DNA of 64,000 nucleotides, taken from positions 17,296,687 to 17,360,686 of the forward strand of contig OZ026522.1 of NCBI GenBank assembly GCA_964019695.1, given 5' to 3'. The position numbers and the translations under genes are program-made. The stretch's first letter is position 1, and every line of letters starts with the position of its first letter. The notes beneath the pieces are model-generated. The model searched no databases. It was not told the origin of the DNA and saw nothing but the letters and a program-made list of their open reading frames with translations. Shown piece by piece: positions 41,472-55,190 of this stretch. This DNA comes from Loripinus fragilis. Lineage: Eukaryota; Mollusca; Bivalvia; Lucinida; Lucinidae.

Positions 41472-43299
41472 TATTGTAGTTTTATGATTATTACTTTCCA
41501 TAATAAGCAAGCAGGTGTCTGTGTAGGAGAGACACTTAATATTGCTGCTAATCACTATTAATAACCTAAACTCCCACAAGGTGCTAAGTTGGCCTTATTC
41601 ATTATTTGAATGAGTATCTCTCAATCAAATTTCTTTTGAAACAGTAAATCTTGGACTGCTTTATATCACTCAAATCATATAAATTTGGCAGCTAGCCATC
41701 AGAACAGAGAGGTCTACAGTTCTTTGCCAAGCTGCACGTTGGTCTTCAGTATAGAAATAGTATAATTACTGATTTGACAACATCTGAAAAAGAATAATCT
41801 TTATATTGCATTTGTGATTTTATGGCCAAATTCCATAGTGTAAATATCAAGCCCATTATCGTTGATCATGACTTACGTCGCGTGACTTTTTCTGGGCAGT
41901 AAATCAAATAATACACTTGACTATTTTACTGTCCTATGTGAATCAGCGGCAGGGAGATCATTTATTTGTAGAAAACCTTCATTAATTATGTGGCTATATC
42001 AAAGTTTTTAAAAGTGCTTCCATACTAACAAACAAAAGCCCTATATATAATGCGAATACGCCAACAGTGGAAAATATGATAAGAAACTATATTCCAAAAT
42101 GACAAACTTTTCGCTGAAACATTTAAACAAGTTTTAACCTTTTTGACTGTTAAACTTTCAAAGGGTAAACTGCTGGTGTAGACAAAGACGAAATCGTACT
42201 ATTTCACTTGAAACATATGCATGCAAAGATACTTCGTTGTATTCTCATAATAAATATGAGTGAAATACAACCGGCCAAGTTATCTATACTACTAAAGGAG
42301 CCCTTTGCACTCAAAAACTGGAAACGCTAATCTTTACTAGCTTTTTTTTCTACGCTGAAATTGCCCTCATTTATTAATTTCGATCTAAGCTTCTTTTACT
42401 TTTATTTTTTTTTGAGATTTTTGGATTCAAGTTTTTGACTCCATATTCTCCCATCAATTGTGAGAGGGTAACGCCTTCTTTAACTACTAATGATAATGGA
42501 CGATATCGATAAATGTTTTCATATTATCCCAACTTTTACCAAGAAAGGCTGCATCGATTGGTCGTAAGGTGTATATCCATATGTCACGCGGTCATAAATC
42601 ATTTTCAGGGGTCAAAGTTGACCCTTGATTTGATGGTAATGAAAGCAATGGCCACACCTTGTTGCCGTTTTTGATCCGCCGCGCCAGAAATCCAATTTTT
42701 CATTTCCCATAGAACAAAAATGTTTAATTCTCTATTTATTTGTGCTCGATCCTCTGCATAAAATATTTTTCTCATTTGCAAAATTAAAGTTTGTTTTAAT
42801 GTTTTTATCCATAAAAATAGATTTATGGTGTGGCAGATGTGGCTTGTCAGAACGGGGCCGGTCATGGCTTTCATACTCAATAAAAAAAAAAAAAAAAGAT
42901 GGCTAATGTCAGCTGGGTTTTCCCCCAGGTTGAGTTCTGCAAAACAACGAGTGTTTGATGAAGTCAGCGAAAATCATGATCAGACAGGTACATAAGTTTA
43001 TCTCTGTTGATTCTGTCGCAAATACAACATCGTACTTTTTCAAGTTGTGGTGCTCATAAGAAGCGGCAATACATTTTGCTGTTCAAGATGCTACGACAAT
43101 ATTTGCAACTTTAATGAGACAGTGTGCATGCAATGGCTCAGCTGGGTCTTTGTTAATCACTAGAAATATGCATTTGTATAGCAGCCATTCAAGCAGATTT
43201 CTTGGCCAATTTCTTGACTTTTCAAGTGATTAAGAGGGGTCTTGAATCTGAACCTGTGGGTGGGGGAATAGTTTTTGGGTAGATGGGGTGGGGTGGAGG
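41472..43299. other. Intergenic, nothing recognised
   Basis: About 1.8 kb without a supported feature. There is a run of about 16 A near 42882-42897. The minus frame 42605-42880 lacks any motif. Confidence 0.4.
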
Positions 43300-45130
43300 A
43301 ACAACTGACGTGCATAGGATATCAAATTGCTCCACATGAACGGACATAGAAAGGAATGACAAAATCTGTCAAAAGTTCACTGCTTGAATTTCAAATAAAC
43401 ATTATCATTAAAAGTAAGTAAGGGTGCAAAGATCAGGAATCAATACAATCAAGTACCACACCGGACCCAGGATACCAATGGGAAAGTTACAAACTCACAG
43501 TTAGACACCACAAACGAGAGCCAAGAGGTCAGCCCTTTCCCAGCAGGTGACCACAAGGCACATATAAACAAACGCGTACAAAGACATAGCAAACACCAAG
43601 ACGGAAAAATCATAAAAGATCCACAAAAGAAGTACCGCCTTGAAACGGTCAGTAAAATATTTGACTGGAGAGCTTAAACCGGATCACCCTTTGTTTTAGA
43701 TGCGGATCAAGACACATAGATGTTTGGTTTGTATGAAAGACCCCTAACTTATCAATGCATAATCTCCTAGAACATATAAATCAAGATATAAAAATGAGAT
43801 AAAGCAAATATAAGGACTCAACAGTAAATAAAACTGAATACCGGAGAAATCTAACAGGTAAACCCCGGTGGGCTCGATATATGGCCAAAGCATCAGGTCC
43901 CTACCATCTCATCAATAGATAAGTATTTTAAGTCAGAACCGTCATAGAGTCTTAAGTCCGACCCACCGGCGTGCAATTAAAGAGGAAAGTAAAGTTGCCA
44001 ACCGTGATTGGATTGACCACCAAGCATGCAGTCTGTTGCAATAAAAATAAGTCTACTGCAGCATGTACAGGGGGTAATGGTTATAAGTGATAGTCAAGGA
44101 GAACTGCTTACCACAATCACACAAATATTGGTAAGATTAGTGATATCATCTGTAAAATATGATATTTTTAATGTGTATACTACATCTCTGCTAAAATCAT
44201 CATTGTGTCCTCCGCTTCAATATCTGTGGGAGAATGATTACAAAGGCAACGGCATTTCTGGGCATGACTATTATATATTCTGTCCAAGTGTGATGTAGGG
44301 CACCGCCTGTGCTGCTTAGTTTTCAGACACTTATTTGTATAATCTAACGAAGTGAAAAACTTACTGTGTAAACCAAAGATGGCCCCAATCTACGTGTTTG
44401 CGACGTAAATGCTATGACGTAGGTTGTTACCGCTGATTTATGTTATGAAAATAAAGTTTTGACACTGATTTAGTTTTGGTGGGTCCGTAACTTACCAAAT
44501 CTGGCCAAATGACTGAATCGGACCCGATCATGCTTGAACATTAATATAATATTTTTTGCTCACCTGAGTGGTTTCTTTTACTAGAAAGGTGGAAATGAAC
44601 AAATACTCGTTCTTAGTTATTTGGTATGCATTGAAATATATTACCCGGCTGTTGTTGTAGTCTGTGTTTAGTTGCATACGTCCAACACGTATTGTGGTGG
44701 ACATTCACATGCGTAGGCTAAGGCTATCATCCTGCGCCACAGTAAGGGACACAAAAAAGAACGACAAAGTCCGTCAAAAGCTCATTGCTTTTAATTCGGA
44801 ATAAACATTATCTCTAAGCCTACTACAGCATTTGTATTGTCAAAATGAAATTTTGACACTTATTTATATATGGATGTTCCGTAAACTTATCAAATCCTAC
44901 CCAATTGTCAAATCGGACGCAATTGGGCCCAAAGATGTCATATTCTTTGCTGAACTGCTTGGTTTATTTTACTAGAAAGGTAGATATTGACGAATAATGT
45001 ATGTATATCTTCATTATTTTGTATGCAATGGAATATATTACCCTACTGTTGTTGTTTTCTGTGTTGAGCTGCATACATCCAACACTATAATGAAAAAATG
45101 GACACTTTTCTAAATGAGGGTACTGAAACG
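43300..45130 (+). repeat. Large degenerate direct duplication
   Basis: AAGTTTTGACACTGATTTAG, TTTTACTAGAAAGGTGGAAA and GAAATATATTACCCGGCTGT near 44452-44660 recur about 395 bp later (44852-45055). GACAAAATCTGTCAAAAGTT near 43362 recurs as GACAAAGTCCGTCAAAAGCT near 44766. The family G element at 43413 separates two of the copies. Confidence 0.6.
43413..43700 (+). mobile_element. Interspersed element family G, copy 2
   Basis: AAGGGTGCAAAGATCAGGAA, GAGAGCCAAGAGGTCAGCCC and CCACAAAAGAAGTACCGCCT are in the same order and spacing as in the 31641 copy. Confidence 0.65.
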
Positions 45131-45889
45131 AAACACAATTGAAAACCCTTTAAAGACTCACAAGTTTACTTCTTTTTGGAATATTTTATCTGGGACTCCT
45201 ACACAGCATATTTCTTCATATATTTACCATTTCACTGTGCTCTGGTAGAACGACTTTCAGAGCAAAAACAAGCCCCAGCACTGACTATTGGTACATGGCT
45301 TTCCCTAGCTAGCAAAAGAGTCGACTTGATTTCTTAATATAGTCGGGGCTCAATTAGGTAAAAAAAGTGGGGCAATAGGAGGCAATTCAGGACGACCATC
45401 GGGCAGATCAAAAGATTGATTGATCGGGGATCGGGCCAATTGGAAAGAAACCATCCTTGGTGAAATGGTGGTTTTAGCAACTAATTTTAAAATGAACTAC
45501 ATATATACATGTAGGAATACCCTGCCTTTCGCTCATTTTCTGGATTATCAAAGTTCTGAAAATGAATAATGGACGAAGGTTATGCTTGGAACAGGAAACA
45601 CATACTTTAGAGGTAAAACAGTCAGAATGCGTGGTTCCAATACTTAATGGCACATAAAAAGTTATTGTCATTCTATTACCAGCACTTGCAGGCCATTTCT
45701 CACCGATGTTTCACATATTTGTTGATCATCATACGGGTACCTGTCGAATCTAAACGTAAATGATCCTCACCACCAAGGTAAGATAAAAATACCTACTCTG
45801 AAAGCACAGTTTTGAAAAAATACTGACCTTCAGACCCATTATTTTTAAAACATGAAACCGAAATCACAACTGTTTTATACCTAACAGAA
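45131..45889. other. Intergenic, nothing recognised
   Basis: No supported feature. Confidence 0.4.
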
Positions 45890-46150
45890 AATCATTTTTT
45901 TTCAACCAAAGCATGTTATGGGTACTTGAAACATCCCTCTCATAGAAATTATGTTAAAATTTAAAAATAACACATTAAGATCTCACACCAATAGTGCCAA
46001 ACTGAAAATTGTGTTTTATTTCTCAACCAAGACATGTTGATGGTACTCAAAAGAACCCCTTTAATGAGAGGCCATAATTAATTAGCATGGAAAGCGCGTT
46101 TTATTTCTCAACCAAACCATGTTGTGGGTACTCAGTCCGTTTAATGTGAC
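45890..46150 (+). repeat. Three-copy degenerate tandem repeat
   Basis: TTTTCAACCAAAGCATGTTA, TTCTCAACCAAGACATGTTG and TTCTCAACCAAACCATGTTG, each followed by GGGTACT or a variant, start near 45900, 46019 and 46105. Confidence 0.6.
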
Positions 46151-48554
46151 GTCCTAATAAATTATAAAAGAAATTCAGTCCTCGAGATAAGATTGAGTAA
46201 TTGAAATTGATAACCAAAACCGTCGCACTGAGATGTCATTAAAGCCCTAAGAAGGATTCAGGTGATAGTTGCATATTGTGAGCGCTTTTATTTGGCGCTT
46301 TGCTTTCTAAATATTTGGGAACGCTTTGTAGTCTAAAAAAAGTGTGTTTCTGTAGCTATCCGTTGCTACTCAGTGGCGCAACGATATTCAGTAACAATGA
46401 TCATACGCATCAACCCAAAGCAATTTTACTCTCAAAAAGTCAAAAGTTTTCTTATCTAGTACCTGTGGATTTGATACAGTGTAGGGATTGATAGTTCTCT
46501 TAACCATTAGGACATGGGAGCATGTTTTCAATGTTTTATGTTTTGTAACATTTCCATAGAGTTAACACAAAGATCAATCCATAGCCTAAGACATGGGTAC
46601 TGGCTTAAACAGAAAAAGACCCCCGACCCACCTCCCACAACTAATAAAATAATACTACTGGTGGTAGAATGGATACTTAGTACTGCTCATCCATTTCCAT
46701 TGTGATTTTTTGTCAAAGTGTCATAGATTTAAAGCATCAGTGTGGGTTGATTTTAGGCACTCATGCTCAAAAATATTACAATTTTGAAAATAATAAGCGA
46801 GTTGGCACCAAATACAGACAAAACTTACAGATAGTATGAAAATGTACCCTAATGAAATGATGATTTTACCTGCTTTCTTACCCTATGATGGGCTTGCTAA
46901 AATGTATCTAAAAAATGTCATCTGCTCAAGTTGTCTGCTGTATACCTATAATACTAAGTACACCAAGTGTCGCCTTAACCTTGAAAACGGCGAAGATTGG
47001 CTGCAAAATTTCGACACCAAGGCTTTAAAATATAGTTGTTATTGATAATTTCGTTTTGCATATTATTTAATTTAACGTAGATTGTGATTGTTATTTCGGC
47101 AGTTTTCTATGTTTTAAATTCTCCCAGCTTGACTACATCGACAAGGAATGTCTGTCCACAACAGGTCCAATAGTACAGTGACTTTTATAAGAACTACAGT
47201 AGTGTGTCATGGTACATTTATACATCTTTAAAATAATCCAGGTTGTTTCGTCCCTGGCTAGTTTCAGACATATTTTGAGGTAGGTTGATTCTGTGTAATT
47301 GTGTGAGCCATTTCAGATTATATGCAATATATGGTTATGTATGGTTATTGATCACTGCCAGGCACCAAAGGTCCATAAACACTGTTTAAAACTGCTTTCA
47401 ACAACTGCAATTACACTTTCGTCTTTGATCATATATTATTTTTATTTTATATCCTCCAAATATCTAGCACTGGCAGCACAACTACAATACTATGTTTGAA
47501 ACACCATGTTATCAACCTCTGGTGGTGGGTGAGGACAAGTTACCAAACATTTTGGTACATACGAGCCAGTCCCATCTATATATATGGTCATCCCAAAGTT
47601 TTAATCGTTTCATATATTTTAGGATTTCGTTTAATACACATTAACATATACAACTTTTATTGCCCCATCTATAATTTAATTTTGACAAAACTTTGCATAT
47701 GCATTGATTGGTATTGTCAATATTTATGTTGAGTTTGCTATGTCAGAATTCTTATACGATTATTATGCTCTTATGTATTGAAATGCTAATAATTGCTCCC
47801 GTTTTAGTATTTATGAGGACACCTACCAATCTTAAAATACTTTTGCATAATTCCCTCCAGCATCCGCGCTTGCGCTTGTCATTTACTTATATAATACTAA
47901 TCTGGATACAAGTTTACAGCCATCAAAGAGTGCAATAACTTTGTTAACTAGAAATCAATACTAGGTACTTTAGAAAGTCAAAATGTTGTTGTGTGGCATA
48001 ATACCAGGGTCTGCACTGTTTCTTGAAACAAAAAAAATCTTCAGTATTAGAATAGCTTAATTTGGGAATAATAATAAGTGGACTGTCAATATGTATGTGT
48101 TTGCCTTCTTGACATAAAACATGCAAACATCAAATTAGGAGATCAGCCTACGTACATGCAAAGTCTGATCAGTGTGTGTGTTCTTTGTATTCTGGAAAGT
48201 AGAATAGCGATAACTGATACAAGGAAAATCTTAATATTCTAGCTGGTGTATATAGCTATAAACCTTTTTCGTTAGTCTTAATTGGTCGAAACCCCAAAAG
48301 ACATTAAATGTATTTTCCGCGATGCGACTCAATATATTTGTATACATTTAGTGATACTAAAAGATATATAATTTATGCATTGACGTTCAAACATTGTTAC
48401 AAACATAATAGAGATTTCTATTGTTTTAAATGAATGATTGAATAAAACATAGACAGGATGTGAGTTCAATATCCAGCAAGACTGGACCCGGAACTGTGGA
48501 TTTAACTGACGTTGAGTGTCTGGAAAATCCACATTGACTTATAAAGGGAAAAAT
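46151..48554. other. Intergenic, nothing recognised
   Basis: About 2.4 kb with only short motif-less frames. A half hairpin (GGGTCTGCACTGTTTC) lies near 48007, and a short MITE-core remnant (GATCAGCCTACGTACATGCA) near 48141. Confidence 0.4.
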
Positions 48555-49345
48555 GCCATGACCGCTCAAGTGTCTTCATTTGTACATTGCTATTCTTCAT
48601 TCTTGCAGGTAACAAGAAAAAACATAAAAGCTTGAAGGAGTTTGAATTTGGGCCTGATCTCTTCACTGTCTATAGCGTCAGCTGCCCTTGAGCATCTGAA
48701 AATTCAATGTATTTTGTTGTGACCGCTCTGGCGCCTTTAATTTTGATTAGATATTTTTCTTTGTAAATAACTATCATCAATAATGCCAAGTATAATACAC
48801 AAGTTTTAACTTTTGCAAGATTGGAGCAAGGACTACGGAGTTAGCTGCCCTTGGGCGTCTTAAAACCTGATGTATTATTTTGTGACCACTCTAGCATCCA
48901 CATGATTGGATTTTCTTCATTCGCACAGGTAACAAGGACAATTATAGATGTACAAGCATGCATGAGATCCGATATCTAACTGTACAGTCAAATGCGCTTG
49001 CGCGTCTAGAAAAAATTCAGAGACTTACAATGGATGAAATGTTGTGACCAATCTTATGCCTTTATTTTGTAGGGACCTTTCTCAATCTTACAGGTAGCAA
49101 GGACAACAATAAAACCTTGAATAGGTTCAAATGTCGACCACATCCCACTACAGACTACGGAATTAGCTGCATTTGACCATCTAAAATAAAGATGTACAGT
49201 GTTATGATCACTATAGCACCTTCATTTTTATTGGATCTTCTTCATTCTTGTAGGTAACCAAGACATATATAAAAGCTATGGTTGAATTTCAGTAAGATTC
49301 CACCACTGACTACGGAGTTAGATGTCCTCTAGTGTCTGTAAAATG
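48555..49345 (+). repeat. About 162-bp tandem repeat with AG/GT motif in each unit
   Basis: GTGACCGCTCTGGCGCC and variants occur near 48559, 48720, 48881, 49045 and 49206 (period about 162 bp). Most units carry a pyrimidine-rich stretch ending in CAG or TAG directly followed by GTAAC or GTAGC (near 48608, 48929, 49093 and 49253), and TACGGAGTTAGCTGCCCTTG. Confidence 0.7.
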
Positions 49346-49424
49346 AAATTTCACCAAGTTTTCTCTTTCATTTTTACAATTGCAAATAATCAGAACTGGC
49401 ATAATGAGTTTTATGAAACCACCG

Positions 49425-49697
49425 TGAAACTGGTTCAAGCCCTCCAGTAAAATATTTTTACTGACCGTTCCAAGGTGGTATTTCTTTTGTGGATCATTTA
49501 TGTAATTTCGGTCTTGTGTTTGTTATATTTTTGTGCGTGCCTGTTTATTGATGCATGGTGGTCATCTGCTGGTAAAGGGCTGACTTCTTGGCTCTCGTTT
49601 GTGGTGTTTAATTGTGGGTTTGTTACTTTCCCATTGGGTCAGGTGTGTAACTTGATTGTATCGATTCCTGATCTTTCGACCCTTTTGTACTTAGTGT
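49425..49697 (-). mobile_element. Interspersed element family G, copy 3
   Basis: Reverse orientation: CAAGCCCTCCAGTAAAATAT, CCAAGGTGGTATTTCTTTTG, TTGGCTCTCGTTTGTGGTGT and CGATTCCTGATCTTTCGACC. The plus frame 49475-49702 is hydrophobic and corresponds to the frame in the 31641 copy. It abuts the second giant fold-back. Confidence 0.65.
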
Positions 49698-49702
49698 ATT
49701 AG

Positions 49703-52700
49703 TCTGTGATCTAATTTACCTTACTCTGCAACCCCATAAGACAATTAGTATGGTACCAAATTGTTTATTAGGACCATTAAGATGCGAAATGAGGTCGTCC
49801 TAAAAAAATACCTGTTTGGGCCATGTGTAAATGCATGGTTTTCATGGCAACCTAGAACGGATTCAAGGATGAGGGTGTGCCTACAAAATAACTTATATTT
49901 CAGCTGTTACTCATCTTAGACTACCAAACTTAGTACCAAGTTAAGTCCTTGACATAGGCCTTTTATCCAGTTGTCACATTTGCTTATTATCTAATTTGCA
50001 CATTTATAAATATTTATGAAAACATTAAAAATGTTGATTCAAGATAGGGGTATACCTGCAAAGGTAATAATATCTCAACTGTTACTTATCATAGACTATT
50101 ACAATTGGTACCAAATGAAAGCTCAGACCCAGGGCTTTTTTCTGTTGTCAAATATGCAAAGTATCTTTTTTCTATAATTTGCGTATTCATGAATTTTAAT
50201 AAATTGTTAAAATATATGTGATATTCATTCAAAACATAGATAAGCTGATTTCATCCCCATATTAGCATTGTTGTATGCTTTTATATCATTAGTGATACGA
50301 TTTGACAATTCCATTCATCCAGTGGTTTTATACGAATATTATCTTATTTTAAAATCATGAAAAAGCAAGAAAACTTTTAAAAAATAATGCAAAACTGCGT
50401 AAAACTATACGCCTGAGGTGGTTGGTTATTTGATCTACCTTGCACTCCTAGGTAATTTTTTAATGTATGCCAGATTGTTCAGTGGGACCCTCTGAATGCG
50501 AAAATAATTTGTCCTAAGTACATAAACATGATTGGGCTATGTGAAAATGCATGGTTTCCATGGGAACTCATAATATGATTCTTAAATTTGGGATGCACCT
50601 ACATATCTCAGTTGCTACTTATCCTAGACTAGAAAACATGGCGGCACCAAAGAAAATTCAGACATAGGCCTTCATCCTATGGTGATTTATGCAAATTATT
50701 TTTTGTATAACTTGCATATGTATGAATATTTATGAAAACATAAAAGAAATTGACAAAATATTATAGAAAATGATAATAATAAATTGATTTCAGCACCGAA
50801 CCATCATTGTTGCATGTTGGTATATCATCGGTGATACAAGTACTTTCATCGAGTGGTTCTTTATGGAAATGATCTCATTTGCATATTGATGAATATTAAT
50901 GAAAACTTAAAAACTGAGAAAAAATATTGGAAAAATGATTATGCTTGGGGCAGTTAGACCTACCTTACACCCCTAGAAAAAATTCTGACAGATACCAACT
51001 TGTTTAAAGGGACATCCATAACGCAAAATAGTACATATATTTTCCTCAAAAATATAGGTATTATGTTAAATCACATGGTTTCCATGGTAACCCATAAATC
51101 AATCCTAAAGAATGGGATTAGAACTACAAAAATCATCTCATCTCACCAGCGACTCATTTATGAAAACAAACATTGATACCAAATTAATGCTATGGCATAG
51201 AAGTTTTACCTGATGGAGCGATATGCAAATTGTCGAATTCAATGACAATATTCATGAATATTAATGAAAACATAAGAAATGAGGGAAAAGCAGATAAACA
51301 ATAAGGTGTGTACCTACAAATTAAGTATATATCAGCTGTTCACTATTCTAGACTACCAAAATTAGTACTTATTGTCTAAATTGATGCTAAGGCAAAACAC
51401 TCTTACCCATATGGTCCGATATGCAAATATAAAAGAAATATTTTAAATGAGAGGAAAAATGGAGAAAAATAAATATTTAAAATGAGAGAAAAATGCAGAA
51501 AAATAATGGGGTGTGTTTACAAAATAAATCATATCTCAGTTGCTTATTGCCCTAGAGTAACAAACCTGGCACCAAATTAATGCTTTGTCATCGCACACTT
51601 ATCCAGTGGCCTGTTACGTATTTTCTTAGCTCTTATATTCATGAGTATTAATGAAAATGAAAGAAATTAGAGAAAAAATGAAGGAAAATTTAGGGGTAGG
51701 CCCTTCAAAATTTCTTATAATCCAGTTTTTCATCGCCCTTGAGTACCAAACTTGGTAAAAAAATAAGTGCTTAGATATAATGACACTTCACCTAATGATA
51801 AGATATGAAAATAATCTAATTATCATATTCATGAATATTGATGAATACATTAGAAAGGAGAGGAATTAGAAGAAAAATAAAGGGGATGTATCTACAAAAC
51901 TACTCATATCTCAGTTGCCAATTATCAAAATCTTTAAAGATGTGTACCTTATCAAAGCCTAGATATTTTTCTTTTATCCTGTTATTTTATAGGCAAATTA
52001 TCTAATTTAGATATTCATTAGATTTATGACAACATTAGAAAATAGAGAAAAACTGCAGTATAATAAGGGGTTTACCTACAAAATTACTATTATCTCAGCT
52101 GCTAATTGCCATAGAGTGCTAACCTTGGCACTAAATTAATGCTAAGAAATAGTCCATTTACACAACGGTCTAACATGCAAATGATCTAATTTAATATTCA
52201 TCAATATTAATGAAAACATGAGACATTAGAGAAAAAGTCACAGAAAAATAGGAACGTGCCAACAGAATTTCTTAAATTTAAGTTGTCTATTACCCTAGAG
52301 TACCAAACATGGTACCAATTTAAAGTTTAAACCCTTTTACCTAATGATAAAATATTTAAATTATCTAATAATCATATTTATGAACATTAATGAAAAACGT
52401 AAGAGATGAGAGGAAATTATAGAAAAAATAATAGGGTGCACTGACAAAACTACTCATAACTCAGCTGCAACTTATGTATATCATAAATTTCAAATCACTG
52501 TTCATAATCAAAACCTAGTTATTGTTCTTTTAATCTAAGGTTTGCAAATTATCTAATTTTAATGTTCATACATGTTAATGGAAACTTAAGAAAATAAGAC
52601 AGATCGAATACAAATAAATGGGAATGTAACTTCAAGATAACTTATATCTCTGTTACTAATTATCTTATACTGCTAAGCATGAATTGAACATAGACTGTTA

Positions 52701-54925
52701 TATCTTAGCATTGATCTGGTGCCATGTTTGGTTGAATAAAGCACTTAGCAGCCGAGATATGGCTTATTTTGTTTGTAGACCCCTTTCATTTTTCTATATT
52801 TCTTCGTATTATATCTAATGTTTTCATTAATATTCAAAAATGAGCAAATTAGATTACTTGCATATCTGTTAATTACGTCAAAGTACCATGTCATATCATT
52901 TAGAATTTCTAGCGATCAGGCGAGCAATTTCCCTAAATAAGACGTTCGTTTTATTTTTTTTTTTGAAATAACGACTGGAGACACTAGGCACACTCAAAAA
53001 ATACATATAGACGAGTCGTCTATGTACCCTTGCCCGCTAGTTCGTATATTTAAAACAGTGTTTCCTAAATACATGTAATATATCTACTTCGTTTTCAATG
53101 AGAATTTATTCTGATCATCAGCTGTGCTCGCTATTCAGTAACATGTGTGGGAAATAGACCGTAAACTAAGGTAAACAATCGTCCTACATTTATCACGATA
53201 GAGTATATTATATATATTTATACAGTTGATGTACCAAAAAAAGACCATCTTGCAAAGTGGTCTATTTTGTCAGATGATTGATGTCTTCTTTCGCTTATAC
53301 AACTCCTTTCCCCCCTAGACCCAAGACGCCCTTTACATTTGTTGTATATTTATATAATGACGTTCAATTGTCCAAAGAGCATCTTGGGTCTAGGGGGGGG
53401 GGGGGAAAGCATCTAAAAACAAACTGAAAGACACCAGTTTCATCTTTTCAATGACAAACATCACAATTTTAAGTATATTTCGTACGCATGCGCAGAAGGA
53501 ATACTGCAAAGTTTTGGAAACGAAGGGCATTTATATCCTTAAGAATTTAGTACTTTTACTTTTTGAAAACCTATAATGGATTTACTAAAATTCTGGTCTA
53601 AACAACGTCCAGTATAAAGACGTAAAATGAGGGGTAGGAGTAGAAAGCGCGCATTTTGAAGGCTTTTTAAATGATGAATAGCTCTGAAACGTATTTTGAT
53701 GCTAACTATACATAATATACTACCAAAACAGATGATTTTTAAAATCATTAGGGCTATTTGAAAATTTAGCTTTTGTAATCATGTCAACTAGGTAAAATAT
53801 ACGCCTTATCGCTAGAGCTTCTTTGGTACCAGGTATGGCTGTAAAGGACAATACGCAGCTGAGATATTGGTAATTGTGTAGTTACACACCCTTTTTTCTT
53901 AATTGTTTTTTTATTAATACTCATAAATATGCCAGTTAAACAAAAATATATGATTTTCATAAATGACTGTGGCAGCAAGGGCATGTGTCTAAGCTTTACT
54001 TTGGTGCCATGTTAAGTTGTCTAGGATAAGTGACAATGAGATACGATTGATTTTGTTGGGACACCCCGATTTTTGAGATTCAAATTATGGGCTGCCATGG
54101 AAACACTGCATTTTCACATAGCCAAAACATTTTTACTTTTTTCACATTCAAGGGGCCCCACTAAACAATTTTGCATGCATTGGCATGCATTAGAAAATGC
54201 CCGAGGAGTGCAAGGTAGACCTAATTACCAACCACCTCACCCCTGCCTTCTGGTTTATGGTTTTAAGTGATTTTCCCTCATTTTTGTATGTTTTCATGTA
54301 GTTTCATGTATATACATATGAGATAATATTCATAAAGAACCATTGTCAAATTGTATCAGGGATTATATAAAAAATGCAACAATGATAATATGGGGGGAAG
54401 GTGGACTTTAGCTTTTTTTTATGTTTTAATGATTTTCTCTTATTTTTCAATGTCTTTATTTTTAATCACGAATATGTAAATTATGCAAATATGATAATTC
54501 GCATGTTGACCCTGTAATGCAAGTCCTGTTTTGGAGCTTTAATTCGGTACCAATTATATACTTTGTAGGTATACCCCTATACCCCGATTTTGAATCACCC
54601 TTTTTAATGTTTCCATAAATATTTATGAATATGCAAATTAGATAATTTGCATATGCGACAAATGATAAAAGGCCTATGTCTAAGCTTTAATTTGGAAATA
54701 AGTACAGTAGTCTAAGATAAGTAACAGCTGAGATATGAGTAGTTTTATAGGCAAGCCCCATCCTCGAATCCACTATGGGCTGCCATGGAAACCATGCATT
54801 TACATATAGCCTGAACAAGTTATTTTTTCGGACGGTCTTGTTTCACATCAAGGGGGTCCTAATGAACAATTTGGCACCCTGTGGGGGTGCACGGTAAAAC
54901 TAAGTTAGATCCCTGCCTATATTAA
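49703..54925. mobile_element. Giant fold-back of convergent 185-bp repeats, copy 2
   Basis: Outer arms (about 49703-49900 and 54755-54925) match when inverted: TTGTTTATTAGGACC, AAATGCATGGTTTTCATGGC and GGGTGTGCCTACAAAA on the left recur in reverse on the right. Units with ATATCTCAGTTGCT, GGTACCAAATTAATGCT and TTCATGAATATTAATGAAAA run on plus to about 52680 and in the opposite sense from there to the right arm. A non-repeat block at about 52900-53780 lies near the turn. Same repeat family as 26600-30835. Confidence 0.65.
53311..53406. repeat. Inverted repeat with a long G run
   Basis: CCCCCCTAGACCCAAGACGC is inverted as GCATCTTGGGTCTAGGGGGG, with the G run extended to about 14. The arms are about 20 bp and the loop about 55 bp. 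Confidence 0.7.
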
Positions 54926-55066
54926 TTGTGGCCTTGTCATTGTTTCAATTCAGAGTTATCTGTCTCATAAAATATGGTGTTACCATATATTAATGCTGGC
55001 TCTCAGGCGAGCGATCGTTGCCTTTTGGGTTGATTGTATAGAATATAAGAATCTATCATGAGTGTA
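54926..55066. other. Short unassigned spacer
   Basis: Nothing recognised. Confidence 0.3.
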
Positions 55067-55190
55067 TGGGTGAGATCGAAAAAATCGTCCCGAGGATCGC
55101 CGTTTGGCATCACGGGGCTTGTCGAGTGATGACAAACGGTGATCCCGAGGGACGGATTTTTCTACCCTACCCTCACACGAATTATTGATT
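55067..55190. repeat. About 115-bp hairpin
   Basis: GGGTGAGATCGAAAAAATCG, TCCCGAGGATCGCCGTTTG and inverted CAAACGGTGATCCCGAGGGA, CGGATTTTTCTACCCTACCC form one long imperfect stem with loop CATCACGGGGCTTGTCGAGTG. Confidence 0.65.

Noticed and set aside
42605..42880. 91-codon minus-strand frame as a possible exon
   Set aside because: No motif, and it starts beside a long A run; consistent with chance in AT-rich DNA.
44026..44298. 90-codon plus-strand frame as a possible exon
   Set aside because: No recognisable domain or convincing splice context, and it lies within a degenerate duplicated region.
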